From the NCBI GenBank assembly GCA_014529385.2, contig CM043959.1:16307309-16371308 (forward strand): 64,000 bases of DNA. The letters are read 5' to 3'. A program made the translations under genes and the position numbers. The notes under the pieces were generated by a model. The model saw only the letters and a list, made by a program, of their open reading frames with translations, ran no database searches and was not told the origin of the DNA. This document shows positions 1 to 10,814 of the stretch, one piece after another. This DNA comes from Adiantum capillus-veneris. Taxonomy: Eukaryota; Streptophyta; Polypodiopsida; Polypodiales; Pteridaceae. How positions within the stretch are numbered: position 1 is the first letter of the stretch; each line of letters starts with the position of its first letter.

Positions 1-385
1 GAGAAATTCAGCCACCAAAACAGTCCCGAAAATCAGCAGATAAAAGATCCACAGTTTCAGCCCAAGTCGTCATCAGCATAGTCCCATTGCATCAATCCAT
101 TGCATTCGCATTGTACGCCTTTGTGCAATCAAAGTAGACCACTCTCGCCGACGAGAGTGGGGCCTTCGGAGGAGGGTTTTACAACCTCTCGGGTGTCGTA
201 TCTCTTCTCTCTCCTCCTCTCAATCTCATTCACTTGCACGCACAATATCCACTCACTTTGTTCGTGCTCATAGCACTCTCCATAAGACGGAAAGCTCTCT
301 CTTTCCCTAAGAACTAAAAGGAACCTTGAGCAATAAAGATCACTAATCTTGAGAAAATACAACATTCATTCCGTTGCACCTTACA
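1..385 (+). repeat. Partial 5' LTR of the LARD-like element
   Basis: This matches the last 385 bp of the 3' LTR (3149-3539) almost base for base. The first ~764 bp of this LTR lie left of the window. It ends at TTACA just before the primer-binding site. Confidence 0.9.
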
Positions 386-386
386 T

Positions 387-398
387 TGGTATCAGAGC
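387..398 (+). promoter_or_regulatory. tRNA-Met primer-binding site
   Basis: TGGTATCAGAGC is the standard complement of the 3' end of plant initiator tRNA-Met. It lies 1 bp after the LTR end and marks where minus-strand DNA synthesis would start. Confidence 0.9.
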
Positions 399-725
399 TT
401 TGGAAGTGTTCTGCATTACTCAAGGAAAGAACCACAATAATTTTTTTTGCTTGTTGCGATCGCACGAACCCAAGTTTACTTGGGCGTGGCGATTCCTAAT
501 CGTGTTTTGTTGAAGAGTGACAGGAATCCCAAGAAAGAAGGGCTTGTCCAACCTCCCCTTGTGTCTCTTTTCACTCATTAAGAGCGGACAGTGCACTTAA
601 CGGCCAGCCAATCGGCGTGAGGTGGGAAAAAGCAACCTTGGTGTGAGCGCAAGGCCGCCAAGGGTTGCGCCCGCAGAAAAGGGTAAAACTCGGGTGAAGA
701 GAAGATTCTTCTCCAACGCGATTTG

Positions 726-880
726 CAAGCGAAAGAACACCTCAAGAACCTCAAGAACCCAAGATTCTCACGAATCAAGGACCTCAAGACCCTCATGAAC
801 CCAAGTTCCTCGTGAACTTAAGAACCCAAGACCCGCAAGAACCCAAGTTCCTCGTGAACTTAAGAACCCACAAGAACCCA
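726..880 (+). repeat. Degenerate AAGAACCC repeats in the 5' leader
   Basis: The leader between the primer-binding site and the gag-like ORF holds many copies of AAGAACC(C). They include two longer near-identical units of about 40 bp that share CCAAGTTCCTCGTGAACTTA, starting near 800 and 842. The repeat ends just before the ATG at 891. Its role is unknown; a leader structure or packaging signal is only a guess. Confidence 0.75.
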
Positions 881-890
881 CGATTGCAGG

Positions 891-2145
891 ATGGTCATCA
901 CTCGAAGCGGAATGGATACTTCGCTTGGAGGTGATGAGCATGAGAGAGGCGAAGAAGAATTTTCCCCACCAGGAGGTTTTTCTGACCCTTCCCCATCTAC
1001 GACAAAGATTGCACTGACTCCTATGGAGGAGTTGGACCAAGAAAGAGACGCAGAAAGAAAAGCCTACGAAGAAGATATGGCAGCCATCGAGCGTAAGTAC
1101 CAAGAACGAAGGGCAGCCATAGAAGCAGAATTTTATCGTGAGAACAAAGCTCAAATGCAAGAGTTATTGCGACTCTTTTCTCAACCTCAGGCACAGATGC
1201 AACAGGATCGGAAAAAGGAGACTCTCAGTCTCTTCTTCTCCACAGCATGACACACAGGAATTGCATGATGAGAAGCATGATGAATTGAATGATAATGATT
1301 TGCATGATGATTTGAATGACAATGATAAGCATGATGATTTGGATGCCAATGATTTGCATAATGATTTGGATGACAATGACAAGCATGATGATTTGCATGA
1401 TCAAGATGTGATTTCTCACGAGCATGATGAATTGCATGAAGATGATGTGATTGTTCACAAGAATGATGTGTTAGTGGATGCTTTTCCTAGCGAAGCTAAC
1501 CTCGTTGTAGATTCGATCAATCACGAAGATCTGATCTTGGCTTTCGAGTCGAGGTCCAAAGAACCCCCACAGGACGATTCGATCATTCAGGACGAACCGA
1601 TCTTGGCTCTCGAGCCTTGGTCCAAAGAACCATCACAGGAAGTATTATGTGTTCGCATGATTGATACGCACGCATTGTTCGAGTGTTTCATTCGTGACGG
1701 TTTCTTGTATTTTAGTCAGCATCGTTATGTGATCCCTTTTTCTAGGCATGACATATTGCATGTTGAGCACGTTTCTATCATGGATGAGCACGAATGTATG
1801 CGGATTGTTCATGAAAAGTTGAAAAGTCTGTATGTCAAGAAGTCACATTCCATGTCTCTTTCTTGGCGTGACATAGTTCCCGAAAGACCACATGATAGTA
1901 TGAGCACCAAGCATAGGCATTTCCATTGTGATTTGCCACAATTGATTGATTTCGATCCAACCGAAAAGATTCGTCCTCATTGTTTGCATGTGTTTGATGA
2001 ACGGGTTCTCACTCCATCTATTTGTTCATATACATCGCATACACAGTCTTTAGAGAAGACAAGATTTTTTTCCTTCACTTTACATGGAATGGGTATGTTC
2101 ATGGTTTTGTGTTGGAGAGGAATTTTCAGCCATGGAGATTCTTGA
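891..2145 (+). pseudogene. gag-like protein with His/Asp-rich repeat, one frameshift
   Basis: The reading frame starts at ATG 891 (MVITRSGMDT). It runs as a charged, probably coiled-coil segment rich in Glu, Arg and Lys to about residue 105. It then shifts frame near the A5 run at about 1210-1215 and continues in another frame to a stop at 2145, giving about 418 codons in all. The second part opens with an acidic stretch of repeated HDDL/NDND motifs and continues as unrecognised sequence. There is no zinc knuckle and no protease or polymerase motif. Its position after the primer-binding site suggests a gag-derived product. I do not recognise a named family. Confidence 0.55.
1255..1450 (+). 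repeat. Degenerate coding repeat (CATGATGATTTG-type units)
   Basis: Variants of GATTTGCATGATGA and AATGACAATGATAAG recur about every 15-30 bp. They encode a low-complexity His/Asp/Asn/Leu tract. The period is a multiple of three, so copy-number changes keep the reading frame. Confidence 0.8.
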
Positions 2146-2372
2146 AGACGGAAGAAGCAGGACTCTAGACGAAGTTGAAGCATTGAAGGAGCCACAGAAG
2201 ACTGTCGCTTTCGGCACTGCCCAAAGAAGCAAGCGTTGCAAACCTTTATAAAGTTCAAGTACCACATGACCCACACATCAGAGTGGGCCGGCGAAGAGTC
2301 CCTTCCAAGATTCCGAATGCTGTTGGCGATCTCCCTCGACGCCATACAGTTCGGTACCAGCACCTCACTTTG

Positions 2373-2384
2373 AAAAAGAGGGGA
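2373..2384 (+). other. Polypurine tract
   Basis: AAAAAGAGGGGA abuts the 3' LTR start (TGTCACGTG), as expected for the plus-strand primer of reverse transcription. Confidence 0.85.
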
Positions 2385-3539
2385 TGTCACGTGACACATC
2401 CCAACCCTATGTGTCCGTGGACAAGCTACACCACAACAGGGTTCAATCAATCCGATCAAGTTAGATTAGCAGTGATCTGACACTTTTGTGAGTCTATTCG
2501 TAGGCCGTGCATGCCCAGTCACTTAGCATAGATACATATCCTCCGATTGCACACAGCATGATCATCAGAATTCCCATCAAAATCCATTCGCATCAGTTAG
2601 GGGAATTTTCCAGTGCATTTAGCCTATTTTCCGATTTACTGGAATTTTCACTTATTAATTTTAAGTGACTTTCCTACAAAAGTAGGTAGGGCAATTTTGC
2701 TAAGTTAATATATAAGCAAACCAAAGTTCACACTTTCTGGCAGAAGAGTCAACAAGAGCTTCCCGCTCGACAGGCAACTTCTCAACAGTACCCCCCCTGC
2801 AGCACCATCGCCAGCAGATCCCGCTTCCATCCTTGGCGTTTTTACCAAATCCTCACCTTGGCGTTTTCCCCACAGCATCTGCCTCGCCTCACTATTCTAG
2901 CGTTAGCAGATCTCCACCATTGCAGGATAACTCAGATTTGCTAGCGTTTTTTCACAACAGCCCACTAGCGTTTTTGGTCTCAACAGCCAACGTTTTTGGC
3001 AAGAAGTACAGATTCAGCCAGTGTTTAGTTTTCAGCACTAACCTATAACAGATCCTCACAGTTTTCAACCATGACACAGTAGCAGATTCCCCCCCAAGAC
3101 GGTTGCAGATGTTCCCCCATTTTCAGCCATAAAAACGCAACCAAAACAGAGAAATTCAGCCACCAAAACAGTCCCAAAAATCAGCAGATAAAAGATCCAA
3201 AGTTTCAGCCCAAGTCGTCGTCATCATCGGCATAGTCCCATTGCATCAGTCCATTGCATTCGCATTGTACGCCTTTGTGCAATCAAAGTAGACCACTCTC
3301 GCCGACGAGAGTGGGGCCTTCGGAGGAGGGTTTTACAAACTCTCGGGTGTCGTATCTCTTCTCTCTCCTTCTCTCAGTCTCATTCACTTGCACGCACAAT
3401 ATCCACTCACTTTGTTCGTGATCATAGCACTCTCCATAAGAGGGAAAGCTCTCTCTTTACCTAAGAACTAAAAGGAACCTTGAGCAATAAAGATCACTAA
3501 TCTTGAGAAAATACAACATTCATTCCGCTTCACCTTACA
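2385..3539 (+). repeat. 3' LTR of the LARD-like element
   Basis: This is a 1155-bp LTR starting TGTCACGTGAC and ending CCTTACA. It has an AT-rich TATA-like stretch near 2705 (AATATATAAGC), followed by several GCGTTTTT motifs. A CT-rich stretch and an AATAAAG signal (about 3485) lie near the 3' end. It is complete, so it is the reference for finding relatives such as the solo-LTR candidate at 59563. Confidence 0.88.
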
Positions 3540-4016
3540 GCCCAAGAGCCTAGAGAGACCATGGGTATACTCAGAAAGTTGAAGAGGACAAGTCACAAGT
3601 CATAAATCCTAATATTAAACTTCGAAATTTGAAACTTAATGCTCAAAATCAGAAACATCAAACCTACAAATTACAACTGACAACTTATAACTTCCAAGAC
3701 ATGTCACAGACTCACATATCAAAATGTATGACCGTGCATAAGCTGCAAGAGTCATACTATGCTTAATCCAAATATCAATGTCAAGGCTCAAAACATAGCA
3801 AGTTGAAGTGACGAGTCGTGACTCGTAATTTCCAAAATCGAAATCACATACTTTCATAAATCACGATTCGTTGGCAATTGGATACATAAATCACTGCTAA
3901 CTCAAAAAGATAGGGTCCAGACTCCATAATAATAGATGATAAATGAGTCAATGATCATACTAAACTGTCATCTATGATCAAATCAAAATGTAAGTACTAA
4001 GTAGCAATGAGCATGC
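3540..4016. other. Non-coding flank between LARD and hAT
   Basis: No gene is visible. The sequence is AT-rich and holds short inverted motifs such as GAGTCGTGACTC near 3814. It probably includes the 3' non-coding end of the neighbouring hAT element, whose terminus I could not locate. Confidence 0.4.
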
Positions 4017-7000
4017 TCAAGAATCTGACTCCTCTGCGTCATCCTCCGCCGCCTCATCCTCTTTACTCTCCTCACTCGAAGAAGAGGAGGAGGACTCTTC
4101 CGCACTCGTTGAAGCTCCAGCTGCACTAGTGCCACCAACTCGAGCTCTTGCCCTTCGCCGCCTCTGTCCCCTCGTATCATGAACTGGAGCAATAGCCTCT
4201 TCATAGAGTAAGGCATACAAATCGCGCTCGTACTGTGGGCTATCTGGAATGTCACGCACCTTCTCAATGTCAATTTTATCGACATTGACTTGTGTAGGCT
4301 CAGGGGAATTAGAAAGCTTCTCAAGCAACTGTAGGTTGCAATTACAAAACACCAATCTCTCAAGCTGTAAGGTTGTGAGCTTATTTCTCTTCTTTGTATG
4401 AAAGAGAGACCAAGTACTCCAATTCCTCTCACAAGGACCAACAGCACAATCTTGTGAGAGGACTCTAATGGCAAGGCGTTTCTGCAAACAACATATCACA
4501 ATAAAGAGGAAAGAGTTTAAAACTTGGTTTTGCACAAAAATTCAGAATTTGCAAAGCATAGGGCTAGAGCCTAGAATGTGGTGTAACATGGGAGTAGTAT
4601 TTACCAAAGTAGGTGCACAATTCCCATACTTCTCCCACCATGAGACTGGCTGAAGTTGTGTCTTTACAGTGGCTCGACAAAAATGGCTGGTTTCATTTCG
4701 AAAGGCCAGCAAATCATTTTCTATCCTACTTGCCATTGTTACATCACCACATGTATACTTTGCCACATACTCTTGAAGTCCATTGTCTAACTCTTCTTCC
4801 CCAAATTGTTCTTCACTACGCCATAAAGGATGTAACAAATGCGCCACACCATGGATGGGTTTATGAAACCAATTCCCCACACCTCCCGCAACTCACCAAC
4901 CCTGTTAACATTGAACAACATGGACATATATATGACATAAAGAAAGGGGCAAAGAAATTCAGCCATTTATGACATGAGATTTGAAGTAGTCCCACCTTGA
5001 CTTTACGCCTTAATTGAGTTCACTTCCTAGTATCCACGAACTTGCTAAGTGCGACGGGGGGACCTATATGATCTTGCTCTGGGCCTAGACATCCTCTTAC
5101 CATACGAATTCCAGTACCGACCACTTCCCGTCTGCGGGTGAATCTACCGTTCACATTGGCCATACAATGTCCGACCGTTTGCTACTTCAAAAAGAGGGTC
5201 TCAAAACAAATAAAATAAACCCCATTGGAAAGAAACCAACAACCAAGGTTAGCAGTTGCCACATCTTTGTGACATGGTTAATAACTGCAACGTCCTCGTG
5301 ACACTATGAGTACATAGACAAAATTAGGGAAGCTCTCAACAGAAATGCATACTTGGCAGAGGAGAAGTAAGTTTATATTCTTTGTAACTACCAACAAAAA
5401 GTATCCGACATTTGGGCCACGTTGCACTTTTGGATGCGGTCCCAATGAGGATAGATGGTCAGAAGACCCATGGGAGCCCAACGGAAGCATCTCCTAAAAT
5501 TTAGAGAACTGCTATTTTGGGCCGTGAAATGTGTTCGCGTCATTACCTCCGGTATGACTAGAGGAACATTGTACAACTTTGCCGCGAAGTCAACTGGGCA
5601 ACCGGTCAGGATATTTTTAAGCGGCAAACTGTCCCAGGTTAGGAGCTATGGAATGCTTCCTTTCCCTCTTATGTACAGTGCGGTGCCAGGAGTGATGCCC
5701 TGCACGCTACGCACTGCCCTCTCTCTCCCCTACGAGCAGTATGTTATGCCCCACTAGTGGGCTTTTCATTTGACCAATGTACAGTTATGTGGGTTCATGC
5801 GGGATTGCCGAGGCAAGAGCCTCTTGCATAGGTACTGGATTAGCTAGCGGCTAATCCCCCGCAGGTACAGGTGAATTCGGAGAGGTTTCACGCCAGAAAT
5901 CTCGTCCGATTCAAAGGGCAAGTAGCCCTACAGGTGCGGGAGCTCGAGGTCTTGCTACAGATGCGACCGACACGCGAAGCGGAGCCCAAAACAGGGAATT
6001 ACAGCCTGCTGTGTATTTTTGCAGGTTTAGGGTTTCGGCCCTAAACGGACCCTAATACCCCCAGGAGGTTCGGGGACGCAAGGGGACCGCTGTACAGGTG
6101 AACTGGCGCATTTTCGGGGCAGAAAACAGAGAATTCAGCGTGCTGCAGATTCTCGCCATGTTTTGCAAAGTGTCCGTATGTGTCGGGAAAGTCACCTATT
6201 GTGTGGGGATATTGACTGTGAAGCGTCCTAGTAAAGTTATGCTGCCGAAATCGGGCCAGAACAGGTGTTTCTTAGCCTAGATTGTGTGGGGCAGCTTGTG
6301 GGAGATCACAGGTTTTATTCCCTTTGATAAAGAATAAAGAAATACCGAAAGGGGCGCCAATTTTGGGGCCTACAGGTTGTCGGTGTCTGCTCGGAGCATT
6401 CTAGCTTCCGAGCCGTGTGTGTGATTAAGTGTTAATTCCCGTTACAAGTTACCTTTGCAAAGTACTCTGTGTGTGTCTAAAGTAAAGAATTTCGGGTGAA
6501 AGCCAACACCTACCGCCCTACGGGCCGGTTTCACATAGAGTAGGCCTAATGTGCTCCCCTCCATGTCAGTGATGCGCAAAACTGTGTAGATAGGATTGAG
6601 GGATTTTACTAGTGCCTCTGCCTCCAACCACCAAGTTTCATTGAAAACACTGCGTCGAAACTCTGTGAACCGTGGCTTTTTAATTTGATCCCAAGCAAGC
6701 CATTCCTCACAGCTAATCATGCGTATGAGATTTGGCCGCACTCTAATGAGACGCTCAAGCACAATGAACATATAAGCAAATCTGGTGGAAGAGGGCTTCA
6801 AAATCTCAAGAGTATTGTTGGCCCGAAACATGCTAAGTGCTTTAGGCCTCTTAGCCACAAACTTGACCATCTTCTTAACAGTAGCAAAGAGCTCATGTAT
6901 CCAAGGTATCTTGCCAATATCCTCAATGAGCGCACGTCCAAGGAATGAGAAGCACAAGGTGTCCACACAATGGTAGGAAATGCAACCTCAAACAGTGTCC

Positions 7001-7904
7001 CATAGACACACAATTACTGCCATTGTCAATCACTACTTGCACAACATTCTCTTTTCCAATTGCATTAATGACCTTTTCAATTTCTACAAAAATGTAAGCA
7101 CCTATGATAGTGACACCTGCACCTCAAGCATCTAAGGCCTTCCAAAACATAGTTCCCTTGCATGAAGAAATCAAGACATTGTAGACACTTCTCTTCCGCA
7201 CTTCTGACCATCCATCACAAAGTATAGTGCATCCATACTTCTTCCATGTTTCCTTGAGGAAGTCAAGTTGTGTGTCCACGCATATCTTCTCCTTTTTAAG
7301 CTCCCGTGTGCGCAAGGTCTCGGAGGAAGGACCCTCCCACTTACATCCTATGCGACTCATTGCCCTCATTGTCTTCTTCCATTGCTTTGTCTTGGCCACA
7401 TTGAAAGAAATAGCACACCTTATGAACAAACGTGTCACCTCACGGGTAGCTAACCTCATAGCTTGCTTTTGAAGGCCAGCTTTAATGCTTGTAGCTTGCA
7501 GAGACGGTGACCCCTTTCTCCCTGCTTGAACATTTGGCAAAGGAGTCCTTATTGCACAAGAAGTCAATGACACACCTGCACTTCCTGTTGTGGACTCCAA
7601 TCTACTCCTTTTAGAGCTCACTTGGCTTGCTTCTCCTACACTCTGACTTGTTTGAGTCTCTTCTTCAATGTTGACCAAATCCAAGCGTTTTGCTTTCCAT
7701 ACTTCAAGACCAGCTTTAACAATAACCGGGACGTTTGCACAAGGCGCCATATCCTTGCCAAGGACATGTCCAAGATGGTCTTTCACACGAGTTACACTCC
7801 CTGTCTTCTCAATCCCACAAAAGTTGCATCTCTTTTTTTTTTAAGGCCCCTCCTCCTTCGTAGCCGGCCAATTTGGTGACATATCTCCAACACGGGTCTG
7901 TCAT
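4017..7904 (-). pseudogene. hAT-family transposase, broken (BED-DUF659-hAT dimerisation)
   Basis: The minus strand carries the parts of a plant hAT transposase in order. A start at 7904 (MTDPCWRYVTK) leads into a BED zinc finger (CNFCG near 7825, then VKDHLGHVLG). A DUF659 block follows (YGCTILCDGW near 7215), then the catalytic-core motif NVVQVVIDNGSN near 7045 and a conserved core block at 6530-6966. Next are PIHGVAHLLHPLW (about 4855) and the C-terminal dimerisation domain (RLAIRVLSQ, CERNWSTW). The protein ends in an acidic Ser/Glu tail. A ~123-bp intron (4482-4604, GTAAAT...GCAG) restores frame when removed. Breaks: a frameshift at an A10 run in the BED finger (~7840), an in-frame TGA (~7122), a frameshift near 6970, and a 1.6-kb interruption at about 4925-6530. 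No termini were found. Confidence 0.85.
4925..6530. other. 1.6-kb sequence interrupting the hAT transposase
   Basis: hAT homology stops near 6530 (STLGLLY on the minus strand) and resumes near 4923 (RVGELREVWG). The sequence between has no recognisable coding domain. It is GC-richer than its surroundings and contains, near 6325-6375, a segment like the repeat at 60909 and 63848 (ATAAAGAAATAC followed by GGGGCCTAC). The minus-strand edges look like a GTGAAA donor and an AACAG acceptor, so it may be a true intron enlarged by insertion, or simply an insertion. Confidence 0.5.
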
Positions 7905-7960
7905 AGTGTTTGTGAAGCCCCTGCAAGGTAGGCACATGACGAACACACTCAACCCACACA

Positions 7961-7964
<4 letters not shown>

Positions 7965-8038
<74 letters not shown>
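7965..8038 (+). repeat. (TC)37 microsatellite
   Basis: A perfect 74-bp TC dinucleotide run lies about 60 bp upstream of the hAT transposase start on the minus strand. Long open frames over it (Arg-Glu or Ser-Leu dipeptides) are artefacts. Confidence 0.98.
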
Positions 8039-8041
<3 letters not shown>

Positions 8042-8383
8042 TTGTGTTCAGTTCTCTTAAGTGAAGTGAAGTAACCTTGTGTTTGTGCTAAGTACTAGAT
8101 CCGAGTTAACAATCCTTAAACCCTTCCACTGCACCTAACATAGCATTTTGTTTATGTCATGTTGGTTCCTCGCCATATGCAATGTGCTTTGAACTCCGAT
8201 GCACATGAACTCCCGTCGGAACCAATCTTCCAGCTCTACGTCCAAATGCCTGAAAGAGTGGCCCTGGGGCACTTATAAAGAGTACAAGGGATGCTAAAAG
8301 TAGAGCCCCAAAAGCATTGGGCTTAAAGCACTTGATCCTAAAAGTACCCGCTCCTAAAAGCTAACGCTAGAAATGGCCCAAAT

Positions 8384-8666
8384 CAGCCAATGCGACATTT
8401 GAAAATCCGTACAATTGCCGCATCATCACCAACAGTGCAAATCAAGGAATTTCCGTACCGCTTGCCACGTGTCATCCTCAACGCAAAATGCGAAATTTTC
8501 AGTACTGAGCCGTCACATCATCAGCCAGCCAATGCAAAAAAATCAAAATTCTGTACAATTGCCAGATCATCACCAACGGAATTCGTAGAATTTCCATACC
8601 GCTTGCCACGTGTCATCCTCAACGCAAATCGCGGACTTTTTCGTACTAAGCTGCCACATCATCAGT
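8384..8666 (+). repeat. 142-bp tandem duplication with CACGTG motifs
   Basis: Two copies (8384-8525, 8526-8666) start CAGCCAATGC, share GCTTGCCACGTGTCATCCTC and end CACATCATCAG; a third copy begins and fades. The copies differ at many positions, so the duplication is old. Each carries a G-box core (CACGTG). No gene lies immediately beside it. Confidence 0.88.
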
Positions 8667-10061
8667 CAGCATAATTTGCGGGTGTCTGTATAGCTCCTAC
8701 CACATCGCTGACTTGTCACAAGCTCCATTGATATATTCATTCAAGGGCATTGCATTATAAATCATGCTCAAATTTGCAACACATAAACCATGCTCAAATG
8801 TGCACCATAAAGGTCAACAGCAAACCATAATTAACATGCGGTTTACGTGCAATGAGAGAAGTGGTAAGATGTCACTGGTCTTTGTTAGCCTTAAATGTAT
8901 ATGCATGTGTACGTTGGAAATCTGAGAGAGAGGGAAGAGAGTCTTATTGAGGTAGCTCTCACCTACAAGCAGAGAAGAAACACTTGCTTTTTGATGAAAT
9001 TATGGCCAACTATGACAATCTTCAACTATACCTGAGTATTCTATAAGACCTTCAAGTATCTTATTTCATATTTGTTTAGGAATGGTTTAGGCATTTCAAA
9101 TTTCTTTTCGTTTTGAGGGAACGAAACGGGTTTTCACGTTACTATGATTGATTTCCATGATATGTATATGTTATGGTTGGAATTTCTAAAGATTGATTGA
9201 TGCATGTACTCTTGCAAGGTTTATGTGAAAAATGAAATGTCTGCAGCATTTTATCTTGATTCACCAGTGAGGTGATAGGAATCTTGAAATGACAAGCTTT
9301 AGTGCATCAAACATCTGCTAAAGATCAACACAATTTAGATGTGATGGCTAAATGAGTCATAATGATCACGATTCGTATTTCAGATCTCCACGAAAATAAT
9401 GATACGAATGTGATTGTGATTGTTCAGTGAGCAATGTTCTTTAAGCTAATGCATGGTTTGAGTAGTCCGATTGCATATCTACTCAGTTGGTTCACTACAA
9501 ACTGTCCGTTTTGGAGACGTAATCAAGGGCAATAATTCTTCTCTCGAGGGGTGGTATGCCATAGTGATGACGTGGCTGGTCGGGATTCTGTCAATCAAGC
9601 TTGCTTTTTGGGCGGCAATTTTTGAAAGCATCAACTTTAAAAGCTTTGAGGGACGTCATTTTGCTTTTGAGGCAACAATTTTAGTAGAGAAACTTTTGGG
9701 GTGTCTAGATTTTGTATCATTTCGTTAAGGCTCCAAGCACCTACATAGTGTGCCTTGGGCGTCCTCTCTAGCATGTTTATACAATTAATTGCTAAGAGCG
9801 ACTCGTGAAATTTGAACTCTATAACTTAATAATATAAAACGAAGTATCGAAATAGGCACGTAACTTAGAGGCTACTACATTTGGATAGAGGGCTACAATC
9901 TTACCATGTCTTGACTTGAGTATTTTTGGAGTGCAAGTGTTAATCCTTTTCAGCATCCAACATGTGTTTGTTATTAGTTCATTGCCTCGCCAACGACTTG
10001 CTGGTTACAACCCACCTTGAGCCATCAATTTTTGTGCATCAATACTGTTAACCATCGTTTT

Positions 10062-10064
<3 letters not shown>
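8667..10064. other. Non-coding, no gene seen
   Basis: Reading frames here are short and lack recognisable motifs or codon bias. Around 9365-9410 there is an imperfect inverted pair (ATCACGATTCGTAT / ATACGAATGTGAT), which may be a tiny hairpin element remnant. Confidence 0.5.

Positions 10065-10147
<83 letters not shown>
10065..10147 (+). repeat. (TC)41 microsatellite
   Basis: An 83-bp perfect TC run ends 55 bp left of the hAT element terminus at 10203. Confidence 0.98.
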
Positions 10148-10148
<1 letters not shown>

Positions 10149-10202
10149 GGTTGATTCTATCACTCCCAAAATGATGCTTATTCTAAGAGCAAGCACATCA
10201 AT

Positions 10203-10305
10203 CCAAAGTTACCCGGAACGGGAACGGGAACGGGGGCCTTCGGAACATTTCCGGAACGCCCCCCCCTCCCCCCAAAAAAAGGCGGAACGGGAACGGGGGC
10301 TGGAA
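10203..10305 (+). repeat. hAT left terminus and subterminal GGAACG array
   Basis: The terminal motif AAAGTTACCCGGAACGGG is followed by about eight GGAACG copies, broken by C- and A-runs. Subterminal short repeats are the usual transposase-binding sites of hAT elements; binding here is inferred. Confidence 0.8.
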
Positions 10306-10814
10306 CGATAAGTTTAAAATATGCTTAAATTACCTATATGTTAGTAGAGAGCCATACACACCTATCCAAGTAGAATCCTATTCAGGCATGCTTTGCAATG
10401 ATTCTTCAGTATTAAGGGCCAAGGCTTACACACGATTGCGCAATACACTACATGAATCGGGATCATCCTTCACAAAAGCATCTTGAATCTTGATTCTTTA
10501 TAGAAAGAACATTAACTCAAAGTTGAAGAATAGAATCTAGAGTCCATACTCTAGAGTCTACACAAAAGCTCGGAGGAAAAAGATGATAGATCATAGATTA
10601 TAAAGATGGCTTACAAGGCCAGCCAAGGCGCTACAAAAAGACATGTAGAGCCTAAGAGTGCTAAATAACAAGTGTAAGAGTCAATAGGTGACATGTCAAG
10701 ACTCAATCACTCATATGGTAGTGCAAAAGGGGGCAAAGCCGGCGGCCACAAAGGAAACAAATATCAAAAACCAATGAGCAATGAGTCATGACTCATGCCT
10801 GAAGTTCACCTCTA

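Larger units (their letters stand above)
1..3539 (+). mobile_element. Non-autonomous LTR retrotransposon (LARD-like), left end outside window
   Basis: Two copies of one LTR end lie in direct orientation, at 1-385 (partial) and 2385-3539. They bracket about 2.0 kb of internal sequence. The first LTR ends in TTACA and is followed by a primer-binding site at 387-398. The second is preceded by a purine tract at 2373-2384. The internal region has one gag-like reading frame and no protease, reverse transcriptase, RNase H or integrase motif, which fits a large retrotransposon derivative that needs a partner element. I count about 13 substitutions plus one 6-bp indel over the 385 bp shared by the LTRs. 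The target duplication cannot be tested because the left end is missing. Confidence 0.85.

Noticed and set aside
1255-1450. CRISPR-like or satellite interpretation of the HD-coding repeat
   Set aside because: Units are degenerate, have no spacers, keep reading frame and sit inside a gag-like ORF of a plant element.
7792-8064. Open frames made of Arg-Glu or Ser-Leu dipeptides over GA/TC runs (also at 12597, 22586, 48914, 49021, 58519)
   Set aside because: Translation of a dinucleotide repeat is open in several frames by construction. No non-repeat coding evidence supports these as proteins.
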